The notes under the pieces are model-generated. The model worked only from the letters and a program-made list of their open reading frames with translations, did no database searches and was not told the DNA's origin. 64,000 nucleotides of DNA from JAGTVG01 sp963699805 (GTDB taxonomy: Bacteria; Bacteroidota; Bacteroidia; Cytophagales; Cyclobacteriaceae), in contig CAVOVH010000015.1 of NCBI GenBank assembly GCA_963699805.1, positions 124,001 to 188,000 on the forward strand, read 5' to 3'. Each line of letters opens with the position of its first letter. Positions within the stretch are counted from its first letter, which is position 1. Of the stretch, positions 37,772 through 46,432 are shown piece after piece. The position numbers and the translations under genes are program-made.

Positions 37772-39966
37772 GTACCATTGCTGAATATGTCAAATCGAAT
37801 CCGGCCCGCAAAGATCTGAATATTAAAGAAGTATATCTCGACCCTTCCGCTCCAATTGAAACGAGGGTGGAAGATCTTCTATCCCGGATGACGCTGGCCG
37901 AAAAGATAGGGCAACTGAATATGCCTTGTGGGTATTTTACTGAGTTGGGAAGGAGTGTTTCTGAGAAGATGGAAGGTATAAAATCATTCACACGGGGTGA
38001 TTTTGAAGAGGGGATAGGACCTGGAGGAGGATTTTTCACCGTTCCCAATAATGTCCTGCACGAGGGACCTGCCCAGCAGGCCCGTTTTTTGAATGAGTTA
38101 CAGACGATCAGCCTGGAAAATACGAGGTTAAAAATTCCCCTCTTGCAGGTTGAAGAAGGGACGCATGGTTTAATGTGTTCCGGCGCTACCATCTTTCCTG
38201 AAGGTCATGCGTTGGGAAGTACCTGGAATACGGGATTGATCCATGATGTGTACACCATCGCAGCCCGTGAGGCAAGGTCCATCGGTATTCATGAATTATT
38301 TACGCTGGTTATTGAACCCGACAGGGATCCACGCCTGGGACGGAATATAGAAGGATTTAGTGAAGATCCTTTTTTATGTGCCAGATATGCAGAAACCATT
38401 GTCCGGGCCGTTCAGGGTGACGATATTTCCCTGAATGATAAAGTGGTGGCAGGATTATGTCATTATCCGGGTCAGAGTCAACCGGTAAGCGGACTGGAAA
38501 GAGGAGCCATGGAAATATCCGAAAGGACACTCCGGGAAGTGTTTTTGCCTCCCTGGGAAGCCGGGATACGGAAAGCAGGCGCCCTGGGTGTCATGGCCAC
38601 CTATCCGACCATAGATGGCGTTCCTGTACATAGTTCCTATGAAATACTGACGGAAATTTTGCGGTATGAACTGGGTTTTGAAGGTCTTGTATTGAGTGAA
38701 GGCAATGGTGTCAATACACTTATTTATACGGGAATGGCTTCTAATGAAAAGGAAGCCGGCGCAATGGCAGCTAATGCCGGAATGGATGTGAGCATTTCAT
38801 TCGGACAGGGATACCTGACCGAGATGCTTGAAAATGTGAAGGAAGGAATTGTTTCGGAGGCCATGATCGACCGGTCAGTCAGGCGGGTATTGCGAACAAA
38901 GTTCAGGCTTGGATTATTTGAAAATCCCTTTGTGAATCCTGAAAAGGCTGTGGAGACGGTTCATCTTCCTGAACATCAACAGGTGGCTCTTCAGGCAGCC
39001 CGGGAAGGGATCGTATTGTTGAAAAATGAAGGGAAATTACTTCCCTTAAGCAAGAATATCGGATCCATTGCGCTCATTGGTCCCAATGCCGATGACGCCA
39101 AAAACCAATTAGGAGATTATACTTCCGAGGTCGTACTTCAGGATATTACCACGGTTTTGAAAGGATTAAAAGATAAGGTAGGCAACACCACACGCATCCA
39201 GTATGTAAAAGGATGCAATGTGATCGGGGAAGAATTGAATGAGATCAGTAAAGCGGTTTCAGCTGCCAGAAAATCCGATGTAGCCATTGTTGTATTGGGT
39301 GAAAATGAGTGGCAGGCAGCCGGTAAAAAGGGAACCACTGGGGAAGGGTACGACGTCGCCACCCTGGAATTGACCGGTTTGCAGAAAGAACTTATAAAGT
39401 CGGTTTATGCAACGGGAACTCCCACGGTGGTGATCCTGATCAATGGGCGGCCGCTGGCTACCCCCTGGATTGCGGATAATGTCCCGGCTGTACTGGAAGC
39501 CTGGTGCCCGGGAGAAAAGGGGGGAGAAGCCATCGCTGAAATTCTGTTCGGGGAATATAATCCGAGTGGGAAATTACCGGTGACCTTTCCACGACATGCG
39601 GGACAACTTCCGGTCTATTATAATTATAAGCCCTCCAAATCGTACTGGCTTGAAGAAGGGTGGGGGAATTCCTATGCGGACCTGAATAAAAAACCTCTTT
39701 GGGAATTTGGACATGGATTAAGTTATACGGAATTTGCTTATTCCGATTTGAGAATTTCGCCAGAAAAATCAAATAAGAACGGAAACATTGAGGTTTCTTT
39801 AAAAGTGAAGAATACAGGAGAAATGAAAGGAGCAGAAATCGTTCAGCTATACCTCCGGGACGTGAAAAGTACTGTCGTCAGGCCCGTAAAAGAGTTGAAA
39901 GGTTTTGAAAAGATCTGGTTGTCACCAGGGAGAAGAAAGTATTGTTCAGTTTCTACTGACGCCTGA
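37772..39966 (+). CDS. Glycoside hydrolase family 3 module (C-terminal part of the fusion), divergent active site
   Basis: A GH3 barrel plus (alpha/beta)6 sandwich. The GTG at 37867 is not a real start: conserved GH3 N-terminal sequence (KEVYLDPSAPIETRVEDLLSRM) runs upstream in the same frame, which stays open to the deacetylase with no ATG. Visible features are EIEPDRDPRLGRNIEGFSEDP-type loop residues, ATYPTIDGVPVHSSY, and IVLLKNEGKLLPLS at the start of the second domain. Canonical GH3 has KHF and a nucleophile in SDxx; here they read GLCHYPG and VLSEGNG, so lysine becomes cysteine and the nucleophile aspartate becomes glutamate. The frame ends early at 39966; the true C-terminus is in the next frame after one extra G in 39928-39930. 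Confidence 0.82.
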
Positions 39967-40093
39967 AGATCTTTCCCTTTACGACAGGAGCATGAATAAG
40001 GTCGTGGAACCGGGAATATTCCGGATCATGGTAGGAAGTTCTTCCGAAAAGATCTTGCTCGAAGGCGAATTCGAGATACTGGGAGAGAAATAG
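39931..40093 (+). pseudogene. Frameshifted C-terminal tail of the GH3 module (fibronectin III-like)
   Basis: After the GGG at 39928-39930 the plus-2 frame carries EESIVQFLLTPEDLSLYD and continues to GEFEILGEK before a stop at 40091-40093. This is the usual FnIII-like C-terminal strand pattern of GH3 enzymes and completes the LKGFEKIWLSPG sequence left in the upstream frame. Removing one G joins them. It is not a separate gene. Confidence 0.75.
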
Positions 40094-40186
40094 GATGACT
40101 GATAGAAAGAAAATGTTTGTTTGAAAAGGATTACTTAAAATTTGTCCGGGTATAAAAAAATTATTGAATCTTAAATATTTAAAAAA

Positions 40187-41458
40187 ATGAAACCTAGAAG
40201 CAGGAATTATTTTACGGCATCAATTGTAATTGTGCTGGCAGGTCTGTTATTGTCGGCAACTCCAATGGAAAAACAAGCGGAAATGTTAAAAGCGGGTACT
40301 TCAAAAATCAAGATCACCCCAACGGATCCAGTCCGGATGAGTGGTTATGCGGCCCGATCAGAACCTTTCAAAGGAGTGCATGATGATCTCTATGCCAGCG
40401 CGATCGTATTCGGAAACAGCCTGACCAAGGCCTGTGTGATCACATGCGATGTGATCGGATTCTCAAATGAATTTGTGGATGAGACCAAACAGAGGATCCT
40501 GAAAGAAACGGGAATCCCGGAACAAAATATTCTGATCACGGCTGTTCACAATCATGGAGGTCCCAGGACCCGGGCCTATGGTGAGGAACCATCCAGCAAT
40601 GAAACGACTTATGTAAAAACCTTGCAGGATAAATTGGTTCAGATTGTGCAGGAATCCAATGATCGACTTCAGCCCGTTAAAATTGGCGTGGGAAAAGGGA
40701 CCTGTAAGATGAATGTAAACCGGCGGGCAAGACATGCGGAAGGAGGGGTCTGGCTGGGAAGAAATCCGGATGGAATTTGTGACCAGGAGGTAGGTGTGAT
40801 CCGTATTGATGATCTGTCGGGGAATACCGTAGGTCTTCTGGTTAACTGGCCCTGTCATGCAACTACCGGAGGGCAGGAGAATTACCAGATCACGGGTGAC
40901 TGGCCAGGGGCTGCTGCCAGGGAGATCGAAAACAAGTATCCGGAAGCGGTGGTGATGGTCAGTGCAGGGGCTTCCGGTGATATCAATCCGATTTACGGAC
41001 CCAATGATAACTTTGACGATATTAATGCCATCGGGCAGACACTTGCCGATGAGGTGATCAATGTTGCGGAGGGAATAGAGACCTATCCCTTAAAGGAACT
41101 TGAAGTGGCCACACAGGTGATCAAAGCAGCTGGAAAGAAGAACAGTGAATCAAGAATGCCAAATGTTTCGCTGGATCCGGGTCCGGACGTGGATATCCGG
41201 GTTGCTTCCCTGAAAGTGGGAAATATTCTGATCGCAGGAATATCCGGTGAATTAATGAATGAGATCGGTTTGCAGATCAAGGAGGATTCTCCCTATAAAA
41301 ATACTTTTGTCTATACCCATTGCAATGGGAATAGCGGATATCTCTGTACCGACAAAGCATATGAAGAGGGAGGATATGAGCCTATGGTTTCACGAACCAT
41401 GCCCGGAACTGAAAAACAGATCAAGGATGCTTTCCGGGAGATGAATAACCAACTGTAA
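40187..41458 (+). CDS. Neutral/alkaline ceramidase N-terminal-domain hydrolase, second copy
   Basis: A 423-residue exported protein with a leader over about 25 residues (LAGLLLSATPMEKQA). It is homologous to the protein at 14704-16056. Zinc-ligand motifs are kept: AVHNHGGPR, NWPCHATTGG, ISGELMNEIG and GYLCTDKAYEEGGYEP. LKAGTSKIKITP and the glycine-rich VSAGASGDINP are also family features. The C-terminal ceramidase domain is absent. It follows the deacetylase-GH3 gene after 93 bases on the same strand, so an amide-bearing glycan or glycolipid fits the context. Function is inferred at the level of amide hydrolysis only. Confidence 0.8.
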   Translation: MKPRSRNYFTASIVIVLAGLLLSATPMEKQAEMLKAGTSKIKITPTDPVRMSGYAARSEPFKGVHDDLYASAIVFGNSLTKACVITCDVIGFSNEFVDETKQRILKETGIPEQNILITAVHNHGGPRTRAYGEEPSSNETTYVKTLQDKLVQIVQESNDRLQPVKIGVGKGTCKMNVNRRARHAEGGVWLGRNPDGICDQEVGVIRIDDLSGNTVGLLVNWPCHATTGGQENYQITGDWPGAAAREIENKYPEAVVMVSAGASGDINPIYGPNDNFDDINAIGQTLADEVINVAEGIETYPLKELEVATQVIKAAGKKNSESRMPNVSLDPGPDVDIRVASLKVGNILIAGISGELMNEIGLQIKEDSPYKNTFVYTHCNGNSGYLCTDKAYEEGGYEPMVSRTMPGTEKQIKDAFREMNNQL

Positions 41459-41705
41459 TTTATTTGGCGGTGGGGTGATTTAGTGATGTGATGAGGTGGT
41501 GGTAAAAAATATGATTACATCGTATGGAGCTTCTGGAACGGCTGAATAATTTCTTCTGGGATGATTGGGTAAGCGGGAAACCATAATAGGGTGGGTACGC
41601 TGATATATTGAGGAATATTGTAGGGTTTTGATTTTTTGCATGTGCTCACGAACAGGTCCATAGTTTTTACAATGGTCGCCAGGTCTGGACAAATCCCGTT
41701 TTCCT
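41459..41705. other. Intergenic stretch without recognised gene
   Basis: Short frames on both strands here (for example minus 41515-41712) have no signal peptide or family motif. The region leads into the octamer array just before the transporter start. Confidence 0.4.
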
Positions 41706-41760
41706 GATCCATTGAATCAATGAAACGTTGAACCTATGAACCATTGATCTATTGATCCGG
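41706..41760 (+). repeat. Degenerate octamer array, six full units
   Basis: Units read GATCCATT, GAATCAAT, GAAACGTT, GAACCTAT, GAACCATT, GATCTATT and a partial GATCCGG. The array ends 8 bases before the ATG of the transporter. A sister array of the same pattern, ending in GATCTACT GATCCAG, lies upstream of the HTH gene at 46349-46388 in the same orientation relative to the gene. Confidence 0.6.
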
Positions 41761-41768
41761 AAAACTGA

Positions 41769-42710
41769 ATGAAATTTAAACAATTCCTGTCGTCCATTTT
41801 ACCAGGGCTGTTCATTGTCGGATACGTGATTGGAACAGGAAGTGTGACTTCCATGGTCGTCGCAGGGGCCCGATATGGGATGTCCTTTACCTGGGCCTTG
41901 TTTCTTTCCTGTTTTTTTACGTTCATCATGCTGGTCGCCATCAGCAGGCTCACCATTATAACAGGGAATACCATCATGTTTAATATAAAAAATCATATCG
42001 GATGGTTTGCCTCTGTTTTTATTATCGCCGGATTAATGGTTACGGTAATTAGTTCCATTATGGGGGTGATGGCTGTGGTAGCAGAAGTGATCCAGGAATG
42101 GTCCAGACCCCTGACTTCAGATCATGAAGGATTTTCAACCGGTGTTATATCCATTATTTTTCTTTCCTTCCTCTTGTACCTGTTCTGGACAGGAAAACAT
42201 TCCGTTTTCATGAAATTCGTTTCCCTGATGGTCGGAGTGATGGGGGTGGCCTTCATCCTGACGAATTTTATGATCATCCATGATGCAGGAGAGATATTTC
42301 GGGGACTTGTGCCCAATATTCCTGACTCAGGAAAACCTCATATTATCATTGCCGGGATGGTAGGTACGACCATGGCCGCTGTGGTACTGGTTTCACGAAG
42401 CAGTGTGATCGCTGAGAAAAGTTGGAAAATTGAAGACCTGCCCATTGAACGCAGGGACTCCCTGATCTCCGCCAGTTTACTTTTTCTGGTCAGTGCCGCC
42501 ATCATGGCCAGCGCTGCCGGAACCCTTCATCCCCGGGGGATCTATGTAGATAATGCCATTGATATGGTAAGTACCCTCGAACCATTGGCAGGGCGGTTTG
42601 CCATAGCCTTATTTGTTACCGGGATCATCGCGGCCGGATTGAGTTCCATTTTTCCTAATATGTTATTATTACCCTGGTTGATCGCTGATTACCAGGGGGA
42701 TCAGCCGTGA
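41769..42710 (+). CDS. NRAMP-like transporter, N-terminal three quarters (frameshifted gene)
   Basis: The 313 residues give eight or nine membrane helices of an NRAMP-like (LeuT-fold) protein related to the one at 5953. Helix 1 reads IGTGSVTSM and helix 6 region GTTMAAVVLVSRSSVIAEKSW, so neither DPGN nor MPH is present. The frame ends at YQGDQP with a TGA. Skipping one G of GGGGG (42695-42699) gives YQGISRDFKRGLFRILVV and runs on into the C-terminal helices; the corrected gene is 41769-42999, 409 residues, close to the 401 of the intact relative. It is a recent pseudogene, a homopolymer sequencing error or a slippage-controlled gene. Confidence 0.75.
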   Translation: MKFKQFLSSILPGLFIVGYVIGTGSVTSMVVAGARYGMSFTWALFLSCFFTFIMLVAISRLTIITGNTIMFNIKNHIGWFASVFIIAGLMVTVISSIMGVMAVVAEVIQEWSRPLTSDHEGFSTGVISIIFLSFLLYLFWTGKHSVFMKFVSLMVGVMGVAFILTNFMIIHDAGEIFRGLVPNIPDSGKPHIIIAGMVGTTMAAVVLVSRSSVIAEKSWKIEDLPIERRDSLISASLLFLVSAAIMASAAGTLHPRGIYVDNAIDMVSTLEPLAGRFAIALFVTGIIAAGLSSIFPNMLLLPWLIADYQGDQP

Positions 42711-42999
42711 TTTTAAACGTGGATTATTCCGGATCCTGGTGGTACTGGTCACCCTGTCAGGTTTGATCATCCCCATCTTTGGTGGCCGGCCGGTGATTAT
42801 CATGATCGCTTCCCAAGCTTTCAGTCCCCTGATGATGCCCCTGCTGATCATCTTTTTACTGATCATGATGAACAATAAAAAAGTAATGGGTGATCACAGG
42901 AATGGCTTCTGGCTCAATGCTGGTCTCGGCATTACCTTCCTGTTTTCAATTTTTATGTTTTTCATTGCCTACGAGGGGTATGTAGATTTTTTTAAATGA
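42711..42999 (+). pseudogene. NRAMP-like transporter, C-terminal helices in shifted frame
   Basis: This part reads LVTLSGLIIPIFGGRPVIIM and ASQAFSPLMMPLLIIFLL to a stop at 42997-42999. It matches the last three helices of the intact paralogue (its ELIIGAQAFTILFAPF segment). It is the continuation of the 41769 gene after a one-base shift and not an independent gene, despite the ATG-like GTG/ATG at 42739. Confidence 0.7.
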
Positions 43000-43224
43000 G
43001 AGAATGAGGGATTGAGGGATTTTTAATAAACGTGAGGACAAATAAAGTTAATCAAACCCTTGCTGAAGACGATGATACGGTATCCAGGAAGTGTGTATTC
43101 ATTCATTGTTTTGGAATTTAAAAATGATCTGGGATAGAACCATTGAGGTCTTATAAGTGTCTTATACCTGGAATGCAATTAATTTTTATGCTTGATTTTT
43201 TGAACTACTTAAATTTGATTAGAA

Positions 43225-43749
43225 ATGAAGAGGAATATTATTATAATTGGCATAATCTTTTTTGCACTAGGTTGTGATCAAGGTTCCCTTGATGGCATAC
43301 CGGGTAATTCAGTGGATTTTTATGGATTATCCAATTATCAAACCTTGGATCAATCCATGAAAATCATAGAAAATACGGTGGAACTGAATGATTCGATCAT
43401 CATTCCTTATGCTGAAATCATAGCCTATCAAAGCAAAACACATACATTTATTATCACTGATTACTTATCGGAGATCCTTTCTGACTGGGAAAACAATCCG
43501 CTTGCCAGGAAGCCCTTTGCCGTTGTGGCAGACAGGGAAATTATTTATACCGGATATTTCTGGTATGGTTTTATGTCAAGTAGTTGCGATTGGGTCATCA
43601 TCGATCCGATTGATGATTCAGATGAAAACAAACTGACGGTTCAATTGGGATATCCGGGAATAATAGCTGGGGATATCATACCCGATAAAAGGAATGATCC
43701 GCGAATATTGGACGTTTTACGGCACGATGGAAAACTAATGGATTATTAA
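43225..43749 (+). CDS. Small hypothetical lipoprotein
   Basis: A 174-residue protein with a leader MKRNIIIIGIIFFALGC that ends in a good lipobox, so it is probably outer-membrane or inner-membrane anchored. The mature part is acidic with alternating strands (IIIPYAEIIAYQSKTHTFII, YTGYFWYGFMSS). I do not recognise a family. It ends in LRHDGKLMDY. A TAAATTTG sits 8 bases before the ATG at 43210-43217; it is too close to be a comfortable promoter for this start. Neighbours give no clear clue. Confidence 0.6.
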   Translation: MKRNIIIIGIIFFALGCDQGSLDGIPGNSVDFYGLSNYQTLDQSMKIIENTVELNDSIIIPYAEIIAYQSKTHTFIITDYLSEILSDWENNPLARKPFAVVADREIIYTGYFWYGFMSSSCDWVIIDPIDDSDENKLTVQLGYPGIIAGDIIPDKRNDPRILDVLRHDGKLMDY

Positions 43750-43827
43750 CGATACTTAATTTTTTCAACTTCAATTGACAACCACTTTTTTGATTGTTGT
43801 TTATGGTATTTATTATGGAATACAATG

Positions 43828-43845
43828 TCCCCCGCCAGCGGGGGA
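43828..43845. repeat. Perfect GC-rich hairpin in AT-rich gap
   Basis: TCCCCCGC-CA-GCGGGGGA: 8-bp arms with a 2-base loop. It begins a stretch that also contains a dispersed-repeat copy, so it may be the edge of a REP-like element; as a terminator for the lipoprotein it lacks a U-run. Confidence 0.5.
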
Positions 43846-43956
43846 TGGGGGGTGGATGCTATTGGACTGACAAGCCTTGAGACAGTGAAAAATAACTCCC
43901 ATTTGAGAGATTTGAAGATTATAAGATGGATCTATTGGAACCATTGTTTCAAAAGC

Positions 43957-44095
43957 CGTTTTTCCGTCATTCCTGAAGGCCTTTGGGTAATCGCCGCGAG
44001 CGTGAACAGGAATTTCCATCACATTCATGCAGATCCCTGATAGTTCTCCATGTTTCCTGATTTCAGGGATGACAACTTTGGGTGTACAGTCCGAT
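43957..44095 (-). repeat. Dispersed intergenic repeat copy B
   Basis: On the minus strand this carries AGAACTATCAGGGATCTG, then GAAT, TGG and ATTCCTG, ending in AGGAATGACGG. The same order and most bases recur at 50957-51070 (copy C), and more weakly near 19220-19300 (copy A). The whole gap 43750-44241 holds no gene that I can support; the minus frame 43813-44115 runs through the repeat and has no family features. Confidence 0.5.
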
Positions 44096-44241
44096 CTGCC
44101 AGAAAAACGGACCATTTCTTCTCCGTATCAATAATACTGTATTTGAACATTGTTATTTTCTTCAAAACCAACTAAGTTAAGAATCGATTTCTACGAAGAT
44201 CATTCAATCAACTATCCTTTAAAAAGGATAAACCGAAAAAA

Positions 44242-45699
44242 ATGAAGTATCTATTTCTTTCTATTCTGCTTATCACCCTGACTTTTTCATCCTGTAAAAA
44301 AGGATCCATTTCAGATGCATCAACAGATATCCAAGCCGTGGAAAATGGACTTTTAATGGCGATCCAGATTAAGGACGAACCTTTGACCAAGTACAATATC
44401 CTTGAAAGAATGGCGCATTATAAGGTGCCTGGGGTAAGTATTGGGATTATACAGAACGGTAAATTAAAATGGACAAAAGGATACGGAATGGCCAATACGA
44501 ACAATGGCCGAAAGGTGGATGAAAATACACTATTTCAAGCCGGATCGATCAGCAAACCTTTGGCGGCCCTGGGCGCTCTAAAATTGGTAGAGGAAGGGGT
44601 CATTGATCTGGATTCCGATGTAAATGAATATCTCACCGGCTGGAAAATCCCTGAAAACAAATTCACACGGAACGAAAAAGTGACCCTCCGAAGATTACTC
44701 ACCCATACTGCGGGAATGACGGTCCACGGATTTCCCGGATATCAGCAGAACGATTCATTTCCAACCCTTATGCGGGTATTGAACGGGGAAGGGAATACGC
44801 CGGAAATCATGGTCGATACCATTCCCGGATCCATCTGGCGGTATTCAGGAGGAGGATATACCGTGATGCAGAAAGTAGTCGAAGACCTGAGCGGACTTCC
44901 CCTGGATAGGTACATGAAACAACAGATCCTGGGTCCACTTGGAATGGAACACAGTACCTATGAACAACCTTTACCTTCAATGTATCAGAAGAATGCGAGT
45001 GCTGCTTTTGATTTTCGGGGCAATATGATTCCCGGGCAATGGCACAATTACCCCGAACAGGCGGCGGCCGGTTTGTGGACGACACCCACGGATCTGGCTA
45101 AATATTGCATAGCAATCCAGGAAATCCTAGGGGGGAAATCTAAAGGAATTCTATCAAGGGAAATGATTCAAAAAATGCTGAAAAAGGATAAAAATGAATG
45201 GGGGCTCGGCCCTTCATTAAAATGGGAAGCAGATTCGCTCATATTTCAACATGGAGGTAAGAATGCCGGGTTTACAAACAGTCTGATCGCTTTTGCCCAC
45301 CGGGGAAATGCAGCCATTATCATGACCAATGCCGATAATGGAGGTGAGCTTATCGGAGAATTGTTGAGATCCATTTCAACCTATTATCACTGGGGAATTG
45401 CAGACTACCAGGTCGTGGAAAAGATACCTGTGTCCACAGTACAGCTGGATAAACTGGTGGGTCATTATAAACTGGAAGAACCGGTGCCTGGCATTGGTGA
45501 CTATATCGTGGAGATCAACCGGGATCATGATCAGCTGATCATAATTGATTCAAATAATGGGGAACGCGATATCGTGGTCCCTTTGGCTGTATCGGATTTT
45601 ATTGACCTGGAAGATGGCGACAAGATGAATTTTCAGCTGAATAAAGATACCATTGGATTTATCTGGAATAACACGTATCAATTTTATAAAATTGATTGA
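44242..45699 (+). CDS. Serine hydrolase lipoprotein, beta-lactamase (class C/PBP) fold
   Basis: A 485-residue lipoprotein (leader ending TFSSC). Residues about 50-375 have the class C beta-lactamase/D-Ala-D-Ala peptidase fold: FQAGSISKPLAALGA holds the SxxK nucleophile, WRYSGGGYTVMQKVVEDLSG the YxG/N motif, and FQHGGKNAGF the HxG triad strand. The last 100 residues are a beta module (VGHYKLEEPVPGIGDY) often seen in Bacteroidota esterase-like members. Such proteins are esterases, amidases or peptidases; antibiotic resistance is not implied. Convergent with the HTH gene, 27 bases apart. Confidence 0.85.
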   Translation: MKYLFLSILLITLTFSSCKKGSISDASTDIQAVENGLLMAIQIKDEPLTKYNILERMAHYKVPGVSIGIIQNGKLKWTKGYGMANTNNGRKVDENTLFQAGSISKPLAALGALKLVEEGVIDLDSDVNEYLTGWKIPENKFTRNEKVTLRRLLTHTAGMTVHGFPGYQQNDSFPTLMRVLNGEGNTPEIMVDTIPGSIWRYSGGGYTVMQKVVEDLSGLPLDRYMKQQILGPLGMEHSTYEQPLPSMYQKNASAAFDFRGNMIPGQWHNYPEQAAAGLWTTPTDLAKYCIAIQEILGGKSKGILSREMIQKMLKKDKNEWGLGPSLKWEADSLIFQHGGKNAGFTNSLIAFAHRGNAAIIMTNADNGGELIGELLRSISTYYHWGIADYQVVEKIPVSTVQLDKLVGHYKLEEPVPGIGDYIVEINRDHDQLIIIDSNNGERDIVVPLAVSDFIDLEDGDKMNFQLNKDTIGFIWNNTYQFYKID

Positions 45700-45726
45700 T
45701 TACAGAATCAGGATTCAATGTCTGTT

Positions 45727-46269
45727 TCAGGCCTTTAAAATATGAATGGATAAGGGGTATTTATAGGGTTGATCATTAAGTACCCGGATTGTATTGATGA
45801 TGATGACAATGGTACTATACATGCCAAAGAAAATAACGATTGGGATACCTATTAAAATGATGGCCAGAATACCGCCTGGAATGAGAAATATCATCATACT
45901 TAATTGGAAATTGATCACATCGATGGCATGTTGCCGGATGTTCCTGATCTTATCTTTATTCCATAACCAGATGAGAATAGGAGGAAAAAGAAGTATAAAC
46001 AAGCCGCTCAGATGAAGCATGGATAACAAGACATGATCCTCACGTAATGTTTCCTCATTTTCAGATTTTTCCAATTTATAATTTACGAGCGCTGCATATT
46101 CAATTTCCAGCACTTTGGCGATCGACAAAAGTGTATAGGACCTGGGATCGACTTCACCATTTTCAATTCGCTGGATGGTCCGGGCGCTGATTTCCGTTTT
46201 TTCAGCAAGCTCTTCCTGGGTCATCCCTTTTTTGAGTCTTGCTTCCCGGATGGTTTGTCCAATGGTCAT
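45727..46269 (-). CDS. XRE-family HTH regulator fused to DUF4870 membrane domain
   Basis: A 180-residue protein. Residues 1-62 are an XRE helix-turn-helix (MTIGQTIREARLKKGMTQEE, then ISARTIQRIENGEVDP). Residues about 80-170 are a DUF4870 membrane module with three hydrophobic segments (LLSMLHLSGLFILLFPPILIW, then IRNIRQHAIDVINFQLSM). The regulator is thus probably tethered to the inner membrane. The ATG at 46269 starts the HTH directly; an in-frame ATG at 46320 adds 17 unrelated residues. Its targets cannot be read from the sequence. The octamer array at 46349 lies upstream. Confidence 0.8.
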   Translation of the reverse strand: MTIGQTIREARLKKGMTQEELAEKTEISARTIQRIENGEVDPRSYTLLSIAKVLEIEYAALVNYKLEKSENEETLREDHVLLSMLHLSGLFILLFPPILIWLWNKDKIRNIRQHAIDVINFQLSMMIFLIPGGILAIILIGIPIVIFFGMYSTIVIIINTIRVLNDQPYKYPLSIHILKA

Positions 46270-46348
46270 GATTAAAGAATGGTTTATACAAATATCATCA
46301 TTTACGACAACACAATACAACTACTTGTACCCGACATTTATACGACAA

Positions 46349-46388
46349 TCTGGATCAGTAGATCACTGGTTTATTGGTTCATTGGTTC
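46349..46388 (-). repeat. Degenerate octamer array, five units
   Basis: On the minus strand the units are GAACCAAT, GAACCAAT, AAACCAGT, GATCTACT and GATCCAGA. The array lies about 80-120 bases upstream of the HTH-DUF4870 ATG and mirrors the array before the transporter at 41769. Confidence 0.6.
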
Positions 46389-46432
46389 TATAATTATCCC
46401 ATTATCCCGTGTCCCATCCAAAAAAATGTTTA

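Noticed and set aside
37867..37869. GTG as the start of an independent GH3 gene
   Set aside because: Conserved GH3 N-terminal residues lie upstream in the same open frame, which continues into the deacetylase, so the GTG is internal.
43813..44115. Possible small minus-strand gene or transposase remnant
   Set aside because: It runs through the dispersed repeat and the GC hairpin; no transposase motif is present, so it is treated as repeat DNA.
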